A stretch of 64,000 bases of DNA from Pseudomonas putida (GCA_041879295.1 CP047152.1:749501-813500); one strand, 5' to 3'; numbered from the stretch's first letter, positions 10,623 through 19,182 are shown. The notes: generated by a model not told the origin, from the letters alone. Numbers and translations: made by a program.

Positions 10623-11326
10623 GCGTCAATCTCCTGTTGCTCTTCGCGGATGGCCCGGGCCAGGGCGTCCTCTTCGCTTTCCTCGCCCTGGAAAGGCGTG
10701 AGGTCGAGCGGGTCGTCGGTGCGGTTGAGTTCTTCGGCGCTTTCTTCCTCGACCAGTACCGGGGTCGGCAGCGGCAGGTCGCTGTGCAGGGTGGCGGCCA
10801 GGTCGCGGTCCTGCTGCACTGCAAGGCACACATCGAGGAAGCGGTGCATGGGCGGCAGGAAGCGGTAGATGCCGCCTTCCTCATGGGCGAAGCCGAGCTG
10901 GGTCATGCGCCGCAGGATTTTTTCTTCCAGCTCGTCCACGGTCTGCACTTCGGCCTGCAGGAACAGGTCGCGGTACTTGTCCAGCAGCGAGGGCAGTTCG
11001 TCGCGGCCGATGCTACCGCCGTCGAGCACGGCCATCGGGTCGCGGCCCTGGTCAGCAAGGTGCTCGACCAGAATGAAGGTGAACAGCGACAGGCGCTGCG
11101 CGGTCTTGTTGACCTGCGCGGCGGTCATGTCCGGCACGAAGTAGTAGAAACCACGGGTGTCGCATACCAGCTCGAAGCCCAGGGCCTTGAACAGGGTGCG
11201 GTACTGGTCCTGGAAGTTCGACAGCTGGGCGTACAGCTCAGGGTCGCGCCGGCTGATGTGGAAGCCTTTGAACAGCTCGCGGAAGATCGGCGCGAGCTGG
11301 GACAGTTCGGAAAGATCAAGATGCAT
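10619..11326 (-). CDS. mksE: MksE condensin subunit
   Basis: The 235-residue winged-helix-type subunit bridges kleisin and SMC (JetB equivalent). It starts MHLDLSELSQLAPIFRELFKG and has an acidic C-terminus (EEESAEELNRTDDPLDLTP). It overlaps mksF by 11 bases upstream and mksB by 4 bases downstream, implying translational coupling and fixed stoichiometry. Family assignment comes mainly from operon position and length. Confidence 0.88.
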   Translation of the reverse strand: MHLDLSELSQLAPIFRELFKGFHISRRDPELYAQLSNFQDQYRTLFKALGFELVCDTRGFYYFVPDMTAAQVNKTAQRLSLFTFILVEHLADQGRDPMAVLDGGSIGRDELPSLLDKYRDLFLQAEVQTVDELEEKILRRMTQLGFAHEEGGIYRFLPPMHRFLDVCLAVQQDRDLAATLHSDLPLPTPVLVEEESAEELNRTDDPLDLTPFQGEESEEDALARAIREEQQEIDA

Positions 11327-12605
11327 GGGCTGGGCTCGCGTTGGGTTCGGTAGGCGCGCTGGGGGCGTCTTCGCGGCTGGAGGTCAGGGCGAACGAACGC
11401 AGGCTGACCAGGTGTTCCTGAGTTGTGTATTCGCGGCGGTCGAGGCGTTCGCGCTTGAAGCGCTTTTCCCGCGACAGACGCGAGAACCAGTACAGCAGCT
11501 CATCGGTGGCGCCTTCGGGCTCCTGCTCCAGCAGCCAGACCATCAGGTCGGGCAGTGGCAGGGCCTGTTCGCAGCGTTCGGTCATTTCCTTGACCGTGCG
11601 CGGAGCACGGGGCAGGGCGTCGGACTGGGTCTTGTGGGCTTTGGGGAAGCGCGCCGGTTTGGGCTCGAAGCGGGCCAGTGCGTAAACGTAGGCCTCGACC
11701 TGGCTGGCGCTGCCAAGGAAGGTGCTTTGCGGGCGGGTGAACATCGGCATGGCCGCTTGCGGCACGGCATCGATGCCCTTGCGTCTGATCACCGACAGGG
11801 CTAGCGCGGCGCCGCGGGTCACGGCGTTGTGCCGGCGGGCTTCTTCGCGCAGCGGCAGCAGCAGTTCGCGGGCGTGGCGCAGGGTCAACTGGGCGTTGGT
11901 CTGCATTTCCAGGATGCGCGCGTGGGTGCGCAGCAGCATGTCGTCGTCGACCAGGTGGCCCAGGCGCGCTTGTTCGCCCAGCAGTTTCAGCAGCACGGTC
12001 TCGACCTTGCGTACACCTTGCTCGAAGGCGCCGTCGGCGTTGACCAGCTGGATCATCGGCTCGACGTATTCGTCCCAGGTGGCCAGTACTTCGGCATAAC
12101 GCTGGCGCAGCGGAATCTGGCGGTTGCTGGTCTTGGCCCGTTCGGCCACGGCCACCAGCGCCTGCTCGTCGTTGTCGAGCTTTTTCAGCACATCGCGCAC
12201 GCGCATGTCGAGCAGGCGCAGCTGGCGTGCCAGGTCGTCGCTGTCGCGGTTGTCGAAGGCATCCTGGATGTGCCCGGCCAGGCGCTCCAGGTGGCGCAAG
12301 TAGGCTTCGATCTCCAGGCACAGGCCCAGCCGGTGTTCGCGGCGCAGGTAGGCGAGGAAGTCGTGGATCTGCGCGTTGAGCTCGAAACGGTTCGGGCTTT
12401 TGGCCACCGGGACCAGGATATCCAGGCGGATCCAAACGTCGAGTAGCTGGGTGATGTCCTGCGGGGTGCTTTCGAGCTGCTGGCGAGCGACATGCTGGCG
12501 CAGTTCGACCAGGCTCAGGGTGCCCTGGTCGAAACGCTCGCACAGCGGCTCGATCAGGGCCCAGTGTTCGGCTAGGGCGCGCAGGACGCGCTTGGGTTCG
12601 ATCAT
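11316..12605 (-). CDS. mksF: MksF, kleisin-like condensin subunit
   Basis: The 429-residue protein starts MIEPKRVLRALAEHWALIEP and is the kleisin equivalent (JetA). A winged-helix-like N-terminal part (about 1-110) is followed by a helical middle with heptads and a C-terminal region ending in a Ser/Ala-rich tail. ATG 12605 is preferred over an upstream in-frame ATG at 12650, which would add 15 atypical residues. First gene of mksFEB. Upstream lies the palindromic repeat array, so its promoter must lie in a narrow window near 12610-12700. Confidence 0.88.
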   Translation of the reverse strand: MIEPKRVLRALAEHWALIEPLCERFDQGTLSLVELRQHVARQQLESTPQDITQLLDVWIRLDILVPVAKSPNRFELNAQIHDFLAYLRREHRLGLCLEIEAYLRHLERLAGHIQDAFDNRDSDDLARQLRLLDMRVRDVLKKLDNDEQALVAVAERAKTSNRQIPLRQRYAEVLATWDEYVEPMIQLVNADGAFEQGVRKVETVLLKLLGEQARLGHLVDDDMLLRTHARILEMQTNAQLTLRHARELLLPLREEARRHNAVTRGAALALSVIRRKGIDAVPQAAMPMFTRPQSTFLGSASQVEAYVYALARFEPKPARFPKAHKTQSDALPRAPRTVKEMTERCEQALPLPDLMVWLLEQEPEGATDELLYWFSRLSREKRFKRERLDRREYTTQEHLVSLRSFALTSSREDAPSAPTEPNASPAHAS

Positions 12606-12695
12606 TGGCTTCGGCTCGTTGCCAAGAAAAAGGGGGCGATTGTACTGCATTCGCGGGGGTGGTTTTTACCCCTTGGTCTGTAATGAGGGATAACC

Positions 12696-13440
12696 TTGTG
12701 GTGTGTAGGTGTATGGCGGGGGTTTGAGGGTGGGGGCGAGATCGAGCGCCGCCCGGGCGGCGCATCGCGAGCTGCGCTCGCTCGTTTGTTTCGGGCCAGT
12801 TATTTCTGGGGGATTTGCGCGCGGGCGCCTTGGCGCTTGGCGCGATATTGTGTCGTACAAACAAAACGGTCGCGCGCGCCTGTCACTGGCGTTACTGGCC
12901 AGAAACAAACGTAGGAGCGAGCGCAGCTCGCGATGCGCCGCGCGGGCGGCGCTCGATTTCTGCCCCCCCCAAAAAACCCACGGCAAGCACACCCGGCCAT
13001 TGCGCAACGTCATGCCAGGCGGTGTGGCCTTGAGGGTATGGCGGTAGAGGTGCGTCGCCTGGGAGACCGAGCGCCGCCCGCGCGGCGCATCGCGAGCTGC
13101 GCTCGCTCCTACGTTTGTTTCGGGCCAGTAATGTCTGTGGCAGGCGTGCGCGACCGCCTTGTTTGTACGACGCGATATTCTGTGGTGTGTAGGTGTATGG
13201 CGGGGGGTGAGGGTGGGGTCGAGATCGAGCGCCGCCCGCGCGGCATCGCGAGCTGCGCTCGCTCCTACGTTTGTTTCGGGCCAGTAACGCCTGTGACGGG
13301 CGCGCGCGACCGCCTTGTTTGTAAGACGTGATATTGCGCCATGCGCCAAGGCGTTCGCGCGCAAATGGCACAGGAATAATTGGCCCGAAACAAACGTAGG
13401 AGCGAGCGTAGCTCGCGATGCGCCGCGCGGGCGGCGCTCG
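12696..13440. repeat. Mosaic array of five long REP-type palindromes
   Basis: This 745-bp gene-free stretch carries five copies of a roughly 58-base unit. Each has two hairpins, GCGCCGC-CCGC-GCGGCGC and GCGAGC-TGC-GCTCGC, and an outer CTACGTTTGTTTCGGGCCAG. Copies begin near 12744 (+), 12895 (-), 13068 (+), 13227 (+) and 13380 (-). The spacer between copies 1 and 2 is an approximate reverse complement of the spacer between copies 4 and 5. A second motif, TGTGGTGTGTAGGTGTATGG, recurs near 12698 and 13180. Copies read as GTAGGAGCGAGC... resemble REPs mobilised by RAYT transposases. No RAYT gene is in the window. Confidence 0.85.
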
Positions 13441-13517
13441 GTCTGATAGGCGCTGCAAAAACCACGGCGTACACGTTAGAATGCCCAATTGCCGTCACCC
13501 CCTCGGATACCCGCCCC

Positions 13518-14300
13518 TTGCTGACCGAACCCCGTCGCCGCGCCTACCTTTCCGCCATGCAAGTGGTGCACTGGCTGCCGCGCGCCGAGCTGCCGTTCGC
13601 CGCACCGTCGCGGCCCGAACTGCTGCTGCCGGTTGCGCCGGTCGAGGACATCGATTTCGAAGTCCGGCCGGCGTCGGCAACCAACGAAACGCCCGTCATC
13701 CCCCAGGCCCGTTCCGGCGAGCGGCCGAAAATCGAGATCCCGCGGCCGGGCAGTATGCCCAAACCCGCCGTCAAACCCGCCGAAGCACCAGAGCCCGCAG
13801 CTCCGCGCCCGGTGCCCGTGCCGCCACCGCGCTTCTCGCTGCAGTTGTTGCGCGCCGGCAGTTGCTTGCTGCTGGTGGAGCTGGCCACCGGCCAGCCGTT
13901 CCAAAGCCGCGACCCCTCCTACCTGCTGCTCAAGGACATGCTGCGCGCCGCCGGCCTGCCCGACGCCCCGCAGATCATCGGCGAGCCGGTTCGCTGGCCA
14001 CTGCTGGTGCGCGGCAACATGGACCAGGGGCCGGAGGCTGCGCGCGATTTCGTCCAGGGCTTCGTTCAGGCCCGCCTGGAAGACGCCCCGTGTACCTGTC
14101 TGTGGCTGGTCGGCCTGCCTGCATTGCGTTTTGCCGCCAATGCCGACGCCGAGGCCTACTACCAAACCCTGACGCTTGACAGCCTGGGCGACGCCTGGGC
14201 ATTGCCGGGCCTTGAACTGTTGATGGACGAGCCGCAACGCAAGGCGGACGTCTGGAAAGCCATGCGCCAGCTGATGGCGCGCTGGAAGAGCGTTGAATGA
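13518..14300 (+). CDS. holD: DNA polymerase III psi subunit (HolD), cryptic pseudomonad form
   Basis: The 260-residue protein lies directly before rimI, the same place as E. coli holD. I recall that the P. aeruginosa gene at this position was shown to encode psi. The N-terminal TEPRRRAYLSAMQVVHW lines up with the E. coli psi N-terminal clamp-loader-binding segment (RRDWQLQQLGITQW type). That segment is only included if translation begins upstream of ATG 13557, so I choose TTG 13518; CTG 13521 is the alternative. A Pro-rich linker spans about residues 75-105. The C-terminal half ends MRQLMARWKSVE. Automatic pipelines often mislabel it as TonB-like because of the Pro-rich linker. Confidence 0.72.
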   Translation: MLTEPRRRAYLSAMQVVHWLPRAELPFAAPSRPELLLPVAPVEDIDFEVRPASATNETPVIPQARSGERPKIEIPRPGSMPKPAVKPAEAPEPAAPRPVPVPPPRFSLQLLRAGSCLLLVELATGQPFQSRDPSYLLLKDMLRAAGLPDAPQIIGEPVRWPLLVRGNMDQGPEAARDFVQGFVQARLEDAPCTCLWLVGLPALRFAANADAEAYYQTLTLDSLGDAWALPGLELLMDEPQRKADVWKAMRQLMARWKSVE

Positions 14301-14752
14301 GTGACTCAATCAGCTTCCGCCCGATGACCGAGGCGGATCTGGATGCCGTACTTAAGATCGAATATGCCGCGTTCAGTCATCCTTGGACCCGTGGAATCTT
14401 TCAGGATGCGCTCAAATCGTACGAAGTCTGGCTGATGTTCGACGGCCAGCAGCAAGTGGGTCATGGCGTGATCAACGTGATCATCGACGAAGCGCACCTG
14501 CTCAACATCACCGTAAAACCGGAAAACCAAGGCTGCGGCCTGGGCCTGCGTCTGCTCGAGCACCTGATGGCCCGGGCCTATCAGCTCAATGGCCGCGAAT
14601 GCTTCCTGGAAGTGCGCGCCAGCAATCAGTCGGCCTATCGTTTATACGAACGTTACGGTTTCAACGAAATTGGCCGTCGCCGCGACTATTATCCGATCGC
14701 CGGCGGCCGTGAAGACGCCCTGGTGATGGCCTGCACCCTGTTCGAAGACTGA
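14297..14752 (+). CDS. rimI: Ribosomal protein S18 alanine N-acetyltransferase
   Basis: The 151-residue GNAT enzyme acetylates the N-terminal alanine of ribosomal protein bS18. The acetyl-CoA loop is QGCGLGLRLLEHLM (about residues 77-90). The motif EVRASNQSAYRLYERYGFNEIGRRRDYY (shown in part: NQSAYRLYERYGF) is diagnostic. It overlaps the end of holD by ATGA, so the two are coupled. Confidence 0.95.
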   Translation: MSDSISFRPMTEADLDAVLKIEYAAFSHPWTRGIFQDALKSYEVWLMFDGQQQVGHGVINVIIDEAHLLNITVKPENQGCGLGLRLLEHLMARAYQLNGRECFLEVRASNQSAYRLYERYGFNEIGRRRDYYPIAGGREDALVMACTLFED

Positions 14753-14809
14753 CTTTGCAGGGGTGTACCCGGGCGCGCAGGCTTTGTTCTCGGCAGGGAC
14801 GGATAAAAA

Positions 14810-15385
14810 ATGAGAAAACTGCTTCTGGCAGCGGGCCTGTGTGTAGCAAGCGCGGCCCACGCAGACGAGCGCGACGTGTGGATGTTCGCCCAGTGGGCGG
14901 GTGATCATCAAACCCGCCCCTTCCGTGAAATGCTGGTAGATGCCCGGCTTTACGGTGTAGTGCCAATTCACCAGTTGCTGCGCTCGGCATCGGACTGGAG
15001 ACAGTGCAGCGCATCGCCTTTCGCCGTACCGCCCCCCGCCAATTGGGCGGCTGTACGCTCGACCCTCGCGTTGATCAATGCACTCGACGACCAAGGCATC
15101 CTGCGCCAGTTCGAGGTGGTTTCGGCTTACCGTGAGCCGCGTCTGAACGCCTGTGCGGGCGGGGCAGCCAACAGTGCGCATACCCGCGCGTTCGCCGTCG
15201 ACATACTGCTGCCGGCGTGGGCCGATCCCAATCCGCTGTGCCGTTTCTGGCAGCAGCACGGCCAAGCCTGGAACATGGGCCTGGGCCGCTACCCATCAGG
15301 CCGCATTCATGTGGATACCGCCGGCTATCGCACCTGGGGTGGCGATGGCAGTGCCGGGTCGTCGTTCTGCATCAAGCCCAAATGA
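14810..15385 (+). CDS. Periplasmic M15-family D-Ala-D-Ala carboxypeptidase-like protein
   Basis: The 191-residue product has a short signal peptide (MRKLLLAAGLCVASAAHA). The M15 zinc site is visible: SAYREP, then SAHTRAFAVDI (His and Asp ligands) and IHVDT (second His). This matches the Peptidase_M15_3 type that trims peptidoglycan stem peptides. The last 61 bases overlap, tail to tail, with the LysR gene on the other strand. Confidence 0.8.
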   Translation: MRKLLLAAGLCVASAAHADERDVWMFAQWAGDHQTRPFREMLVDARLYGVVPIHQLLRSASDWRQCSASPFAVPPPANWAAVRSTLALINALDDQGILRQFEVVSAYREPRLNACAGGAANSAHTRAFAVDILLPAWADPNPLCRFWQQHGQAWNMGLGRYPSGRIHVDTAGYRTWGGDGSAGSSFCIKPK

Positions 15386-16242
15386 GCCAGGCAACCCCGG
15401 CATTCGTCCATTATCCACTCGGCGAAGCGCTGGCACTTGTCGCTGTCGGGCAGGGGCTGTGGGCTGAGCAGGTGGTAGGCCGAGCCATCGCGCACAAAAC
15501 CGTACGGCGCCTGCAACTGCCCGCTGTCGAGTTCGTCGCGCACCATCAGGGCTGAGGCAATGGCCAGGCCCAGGCCGGCGCTGGCGGCCTGAATCGACAG
15601 GTAGAAATGTTCGTAGTCGCTGCGTTCGCTGTGTCTCGTCTGCTGGCCGCTCAGCCGCAGCCAGGTGGGCCAGGCAGTGGGACGGGTGGCGCTGTGCAGC
15701 AGCCGTTGGCCTTCAAGGAGGGCAGGGGAGGCGGCGTGGCAAACCGGGCCGATCCATTCGTCGCAGATTTTCTGGCTGTACAGCTGGTTGTCCCAGTGGA
15801 AGTCGTCGCGGCGAATTGCCAGGTCGATACCGCTGCGGGCGAAGTCCAGCGGGCCGCCTGCGGCTACCAGGTGCAACTGAAGGTCGGGGTGGGCGGCATG
15901 GAATCTCGGTAAGCGCGGGATCAGCCAACGCATGGCGATGGTCGGCTCGCAGGACAGCACAAGCACATTGTCGCGGACCTGGTGCTGCAAACGCTGCACG
16001 GCACCCTCCAGCTGCTCGAAGATCGCCTGGGTGGTGCCTTGCAGGGCACGGCCGGCGGGGGTGAGGAAAATGGCCCGGTTGCGGCGCTCGAACAGTTCCA
16101 CACCAAGGCTTTCTTCCAGCAGGCGTATTTGACGGCTGACCGCGCCGTGAGTGACGTGCAAGTGCTCGGCGGCGCGCACGAAGCTCTCGGTCTGGGCGGC
16201 GATGTCGAAGTAGCGGAAGGCGTTGAGTGGCGGCAGTTTCAT
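15325..16242 (-). CDS. LysR-type regulator (GcvA-like)
   Basis: The 305-residue protein has an N-terminal winged helix-turn-helix (LNAFRYFDIAAQTESFVRAA, then THGAVSRQIRLLEESLGVELF) and a LysR substrate-binding domain from about residue 90. The C-terminus overlaps the M15 gene. It is divergent from the LysE-type exporter at 16451, which it may regulate (inference from position). The effector is unknown. Confidence 0.88.
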   Translation of the reverse strand: MKLPPLNAFRYFDIAAQTESFVRAAEHLHVTHGAVSRQIRLLEESLGVELFERRNRAIFLTPAGRALQGTTQAIFEQLEGAVQRLQHQVRDNVLVLSCEPTIAMRWLIPRLPRFHAAHPDLQLHLVAAGGPLDFARSGIDLAIRRDDFHWDNQLYSQKICDEWIGPVCHAASPALLEGQRLLHSATRPTAWPTWLRLSGQQTRHSERSDYEHFYLSIQAASAGLGLAIASALMVRDELDSGQLQAPYGFVRDGSAYHLLSPQPLPDSDKCQRFAEWIMDECRGCLAHLGLMQNDDPALPSPPQVR

Positions 16243-16261
16243 GATATCCCGGTTCAGCTGT

Positions 16262-16321
16262 GCCGGCCTCTTCGCGGGTAAATAGGTGGCATGTGGGAGC
16301 GGGTTTACCCGCGAAGAGGCC
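16262..16321. repeat. P. putida-type 35-bp REP, inverted pair
   Basis: GCCGGCCTCTTCGCGGGTAA (16263-16282) faces GTGGGAGCGGGTTTACCCGC (16293-16312), which continues GAAGAGGCC. This is the characteristic P. putida REP sequence. It sits between divergent genes rather than at a transcript end, which is less common. Confidence 0.85.
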
Positions 16322-16450
16322 CAGGCAGGCTGTAAATGTCTGTGAAAAAAACTATCAGATTTATCTCAGCATAAATCGATTTTTCAGCGTCGGTAAGCGC
16401 TCGATAATTGGCGGTCTGTGCATTTCCATCGCCTATCGAGAGCCCTCAGC

Positions 16451-17065
16451 ATGACCGAACTCATTGCCGTCGCCCTGTTCACCTTGCTCGCCGTCATAAG
16501 CCCCGGCGCAGACTTCGCCATGGTCACCCGCAGCAGTTATGCACAGGGGCGCAAGGCCGGGCTGACTGCTGCCGTAGGCATCGCCCTGGGGGTGCAGGTG
16601 CATGTGTTGTACACGGTGTTGGGCATTGCCGTAATCATCAGCCAGAGCCCGGCGCTGTTCCTGATCATGAAAGTGCTGGGTGCGGGCTACCTGATCTACC
16701 TGGGGTACAAGTCATTGACCAACACCCGGCGCATCAGCCTGGACGGAGTTGGCCGGTCCGCTGCCGGCGTACTGCAAGCGCTGCGCACCGGCTTTCTGAC
16801 CAATGCCCTCAACCCCAAGACCATGTTGTTTGTCATCAGTGCCTTCACCCAGGTGGTACAGCCTGGCAGCCCGTTGACGCTGAACTTCGCCTACGGTGCG
16901 TTCATGTCCGTTGCCCATTGGCTGTGGTTCAGCCTGGTGGCAGTATTTTTCTCCAGTACGGCATTGCGCAAGGCGATGATCGAGCGGCAAGTGCTGGTGG
17001 ACCGGGCCATTGGTCTGGCATTGATCGGGCTTGGCCTGGCTGTGGCGGTGACCGGAATGCGTTGA
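16451..17065 (+). CDS. LysE/RhtB-family amino-acid exporter
   Basis: The 204-residue inner-membrane protein has about six hydrophobic segments. The family start MTELIAVALFTLLAVISPGADF is visible, with the conserved SPGAD. GFLTNALNPKTMLFV lies in the middle. It probably exports an amino acid such as homoserine, threonine or leucine; the substrate cannot be read from the sequence. ATG 16451 is chosen over an upstream in-frame start because of the LysE N-terminus. The LysR gene is divergent. Confidence 0.9.
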   Translation: MTELIAVALFTLLAVISPGADFAMVTRSSYAQGRKAGLTAAVGIALGVQVHVLYTVLGIAVIISQSPALFLIMKVLGAGYLIYLGYKSLTNTRRISLDGVGRSAAGVLQALRTGFLTNALNPKTMLFVISAFTQVVQPGSPLTLNFAYGAFMSVAHWLWFSLVAVFFSSTALRKAMIERQVLVDRAIGLALIGLGLAVAVTGMR

Positions 17066-17149
17066 GGCGGCGATTGCAGTAGCCAAGCTGAGATTCGAGG
17101 CTGCTGCTGGAAGGGTTTTACGCTGGTGTCAGCGAACTTTTTTGCAGGC

Positions 17150-17182
17150 AAAGAAAAAGGGCTTACCTTGCGGTAAGCCCTT
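17150..17182 (-). terminator. Terminator of tRNA-Met
   Basis: Read on the minus strand, AAGGGCTTACC-GCAA-GGTAAGCCCTT is an 11-bp perfect stem followed by TTTTCTTTG. It lies 9 bases past the tRNA 3' end. Confidence 0.93.
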
Positions 17183-17191
17183 CGTCTTGTT

Positions 17192-17268
17192 TGGTGGCTA
17201 CACAGGGACTTGAACCCCGGACCCCAGCATTATGAATGCTATGCTCTAACCAACTGAGCTATGTAGCC
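17192..17268 (-). tRNA. tRNA-Met (anticodon CAT, elongator)
   Basis: This 77-base tRNA has an encoded CCA end. The acceptor stem GGCTACA pairs with TGTAGCC, the anticodon loop is TTCATAA and the T arm carries GGTTCAAGTCC. The first base pair G-C and D-arm AGCTCAGTTGG fit elongator methionine tRNA rather than initiator tRNA. It has its own promoter and terminator and is a potential integration site, but nothing is integrated beside it here. Confidence 0.95.
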
Positions 17269-17278
17269 GATGGCGCGC

Positions 17279-17307
17279 ATTATTCTCTTGAACGCCCCCT
17301 CTGTCAA
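17279..17307 (-). promoter_or_regulatory. Strong sigma-70 promoter of tRNA-Met
   Basis: On the minus strand TTGACA (17307-17302), a 17-base spacer and AATAAT (17284-17279) lie just before the tRNA. The GCGCGCC after the -10 is a GC-rich discriminator typical of stringently controlled stable RNA genes. Confidence 0.85.
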
Positions 17308-17646
17308 CACTCATTTCAAAAAAAATTTGCACGCTTTCAAAAACTTAGCGGCCAGCCCCGGTTTCAGTGCACCAGAAGCCAGTGCCCGCGCACGTCCAGC
17401 AACTGCAGCTGCTGGGTTGCAGCCAGGGATTGCAGGCTTTGGCCACGCCGGTCGAGGTAGAAGGCGCCGCACACCCGCCGAGACCATCCGCTGCTCGCCC
17501 TGCATGGCGGGCTATCTGCAAGCGAGTGCCCTGCACCAGATGCAGTCGTTTTCAAGCGTGTGGCAACAGGCGAATAAAAAGGTAGCTATGTATCTATTTG
17601 TTTCCCGATAATCGGATCCCAAACCTGAGGACGGAGATTTAGGTAA
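17308..17646. other. Intergenic region before the fosmidomycin-type MFS gene
   Basis: No convincing gene. A 63-codon minus-strand reading frame at 17364-17555 (TTG start, containing VCGAFYLDRRGQSLQSL) has protein-like composition but no ribosome site I trust, and could be a small gene or a remnant. The upstream region of the MFS gene at 17647 and its GGAG site also lie here. Confidence 0.4.
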
Positions 17647-18861
17647 ATGGCCACCAGTAGTGCCTCCACCGCACCCACCCCGGTAGCGGCAAGCCAAGCC
17701 ACGCCGTTGGTGATGCGTATCATCGGTTTCTGCGCCTTGGCGCACTTGATCAACGACCTGATCCAGTCGGTGCTGCCGGCGATCTACCCGATGCTCAAGG
17801 CCAACTACGACCTGAGCTTCGCCCAGATCGGCATGATCACCCTGACGTTCCAGATCACCGCCTCGCTGTTGCAGCCTTGGGTCGGCTTCTTCACCGATCG
17901 CCGGCCCACGCCAAATCTGCTGCCGCTAGGCACCCTGTGTACTTTGGTGGGGATTGTGATGCTGGCCTTCGTTGGCAGCTTTCCGATGATCCTGTTGGCG
18001 TCGGCGCTGGTGGGCATCGGCTCGTCGACCTTCCACCCGGAAACCTCGCGTATTGCAAGGTTGGCCTCGGGCGGGCGCTTCGGCCTGGCCCAATCGACCT
18101 TCCAGGTCGGTGGCAACACCGGTTCCGCTCTGGGCCCGCTGCTGGCAGCGGCCATCGTCATTCCGTTCGGCCAGACCCATGTGGCGTGGTTCGGCGTGGC
18201 TGGGCTGTTCTTCCTCGGCGTCACCCTGATGCTGCGCGGCTGGTACAAGGAGCACCTCAATCAGGCCAAGGCGCGCAAGGCGGTTCAGGCTACCCACGGC
18301 ATTTCGCGTAATCGGGTCATTGCGGCGTTGATCGTGCTGGGCCTGCTGGTGTTCTCCAAGTATTTCTACATGGCCAGCTTCACCAGCTACTTTACGTTCT
18401 ACCTGATCGAGAAGTTCGGTGTGTCGGTGGCCAGCTCGCAGCTGCACCTGTTCCTGTTCCTCGGCGCGGTGGCGGCGGGCACCTTCTTTGGCGGGCCGAT
18501 CGGTGACCGTATCGGGCGCAAGGCAGTCATCTGGTTTTCAATATTGGGCGTGGCGCCGTTCACGCTGGCGCTGCCGTATGCCGATTTGTTCTGGACCACA
18601 GTACTGAGCGTGGTGATCGGCTTTATCCTGGCTTCTGCGTTTTCCGCGATCGTGGTGTATGCGCAGGAACTGGTGCCGGGCAGCGTGGGCATGATTGCCG
18701 GGATCTTCTTCGGCCTGATGTTCGGCTTTGGTGGCATTGGCGCTGCGCTGTTGGGGTACGTAGCAGACCTGCGTGGTATCGAGTATGTGTACGGGTTGTG
18801 CTCGTTCCTGCCATTGTTCGGGTTGTTGGCGGTGTTCCTGCCAAGTACAGGTAAACGCTGA
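17647..18861 (+). CDS. MFS transporter, fosmidomycin-resistance (Fsr) type
   Basis: The 404-residue carrier has about 12 hydrophobic helices. The family patterns HLINDLIQSVLPAIYPMLK at the start and STFHPETSRIARLASGGR in the first half match Fsr-type drug exporters. The PIGDRIGRKAVIW loop fits MFS loop 2/8 signatures. Efflux of fosmidomycin-like or other small molecules is the family role. The gene has a GGAG site and a strong GC hairpin after it. Confidence 0.88.
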   Translation: MATSSASTAPTPVAASQATPLVMRIIGFCALAHLINDLIQSVLPAIYPMLKANYDLSFAQIGMITLTFQITASLLQPWVGFFTDRRPTPNLLPLGTLCTLVGIVMLAFVGSFPMILLASALVGIGSSTFHPETSRIARLASGGRFGLAQSTFQVGGNTGSALGPLLAAAIVIPFGQTHVAWFGVAGLFFLGVTLMLRGWYKEHLNQAKARKAVQATHGISRNRVIAALIVLGLLVFSKYFYMASFTSYFTFYLIEKFGVSVASSQLHLFLFLGAVAAGTFFGGPIGDRIGRKAVIWFSILGVAPFTLALPYADLFWTTVLSVVIGFILASAFSAIVVYAQELVPGSVGMIAGIFFGLMFGFGGIGAALLGYVADLRGIEYVYGLCSFLPLFGLLAVFLPSTGKR

Positions 18862-18864
18862 GCG

Positions 18865-18889
18865 CCGGGGGCCTCTGCCAGGCCCCCGG
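18865..18889 (+). terminator. GC-rich hairpin after the Fsr-type gene
   Basis: CCGGGGGCCT-CTGCC-AGGCCCCCGG is a perfect 10-bp stem immediately after the stop codon, without a U-run. Confidence 0.6.
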
Positions 18890-19182
18890 GCAATTGACTC
18901 GCCTCCCGGAGGTGGCTAGAGTGCCGCCTCTTTTTCAATCACCTGCGTAGTAGCCAAAGCAATGCGCCGTACCCAGTCCCTCCCACACGCCCGCCAGCCT
19001 GCCCTCCAGGCACTGCGTCGTGCATGGCCGAGTGACACGGTGCTCAAGCGCCGCCGCAGCGTGCTGTTTGCCTTCACCTTCTCGCCACACCTCGCCTGAA
19101 CTGATCTGCGCTTTCGCGTCGCTCGCCGTCCCGGCGTGCGCGCCTGTTTCTGCACGTCTTTTCGGTTTGCCAGGAGTGGTAC
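18890..19182. other. Upstream region of the second MFS gene
   Basis: The stretch is mostly non-coding. A 45-codon open frame starts at ATG 18962 (MRRTQSLPHARQPAL) and is rich in Arg and Pro. It has no clear ribosome site, so I do not call it a gene. The site CAGGAG precedes the MFS start at 19183. Confidence 0.4.

Noticed and set aside
11500..12864. A 454-codon open frame overlapping mksF on the same strand in another frame
   Set aside because: Pro/Arg/Ala-rich, low-complexity composition typical of a shifted frame in GC-rich DNA; it would cross into the REP array.
12696..13440. CRISPR-like array
   Set aside because: The repeats are long (about 58 bases), occur in both orientations and have irregular, partly repeated spacers. 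They are REP-type palindromes and there are no cas genes.
17364..17555. 63-codon gene on the minus strand
   Set aside because: Composition is somewhat protein-like, but it has only a TTG start and no clear ribosome site or family. Noted in the intergenic entry, not called as a gene.
18962..19099. 45-codon leader-like frame before the MFS gene
   Set aside because: No ribosome site and Arg/Pro-rich composition; it could be a chance frame.
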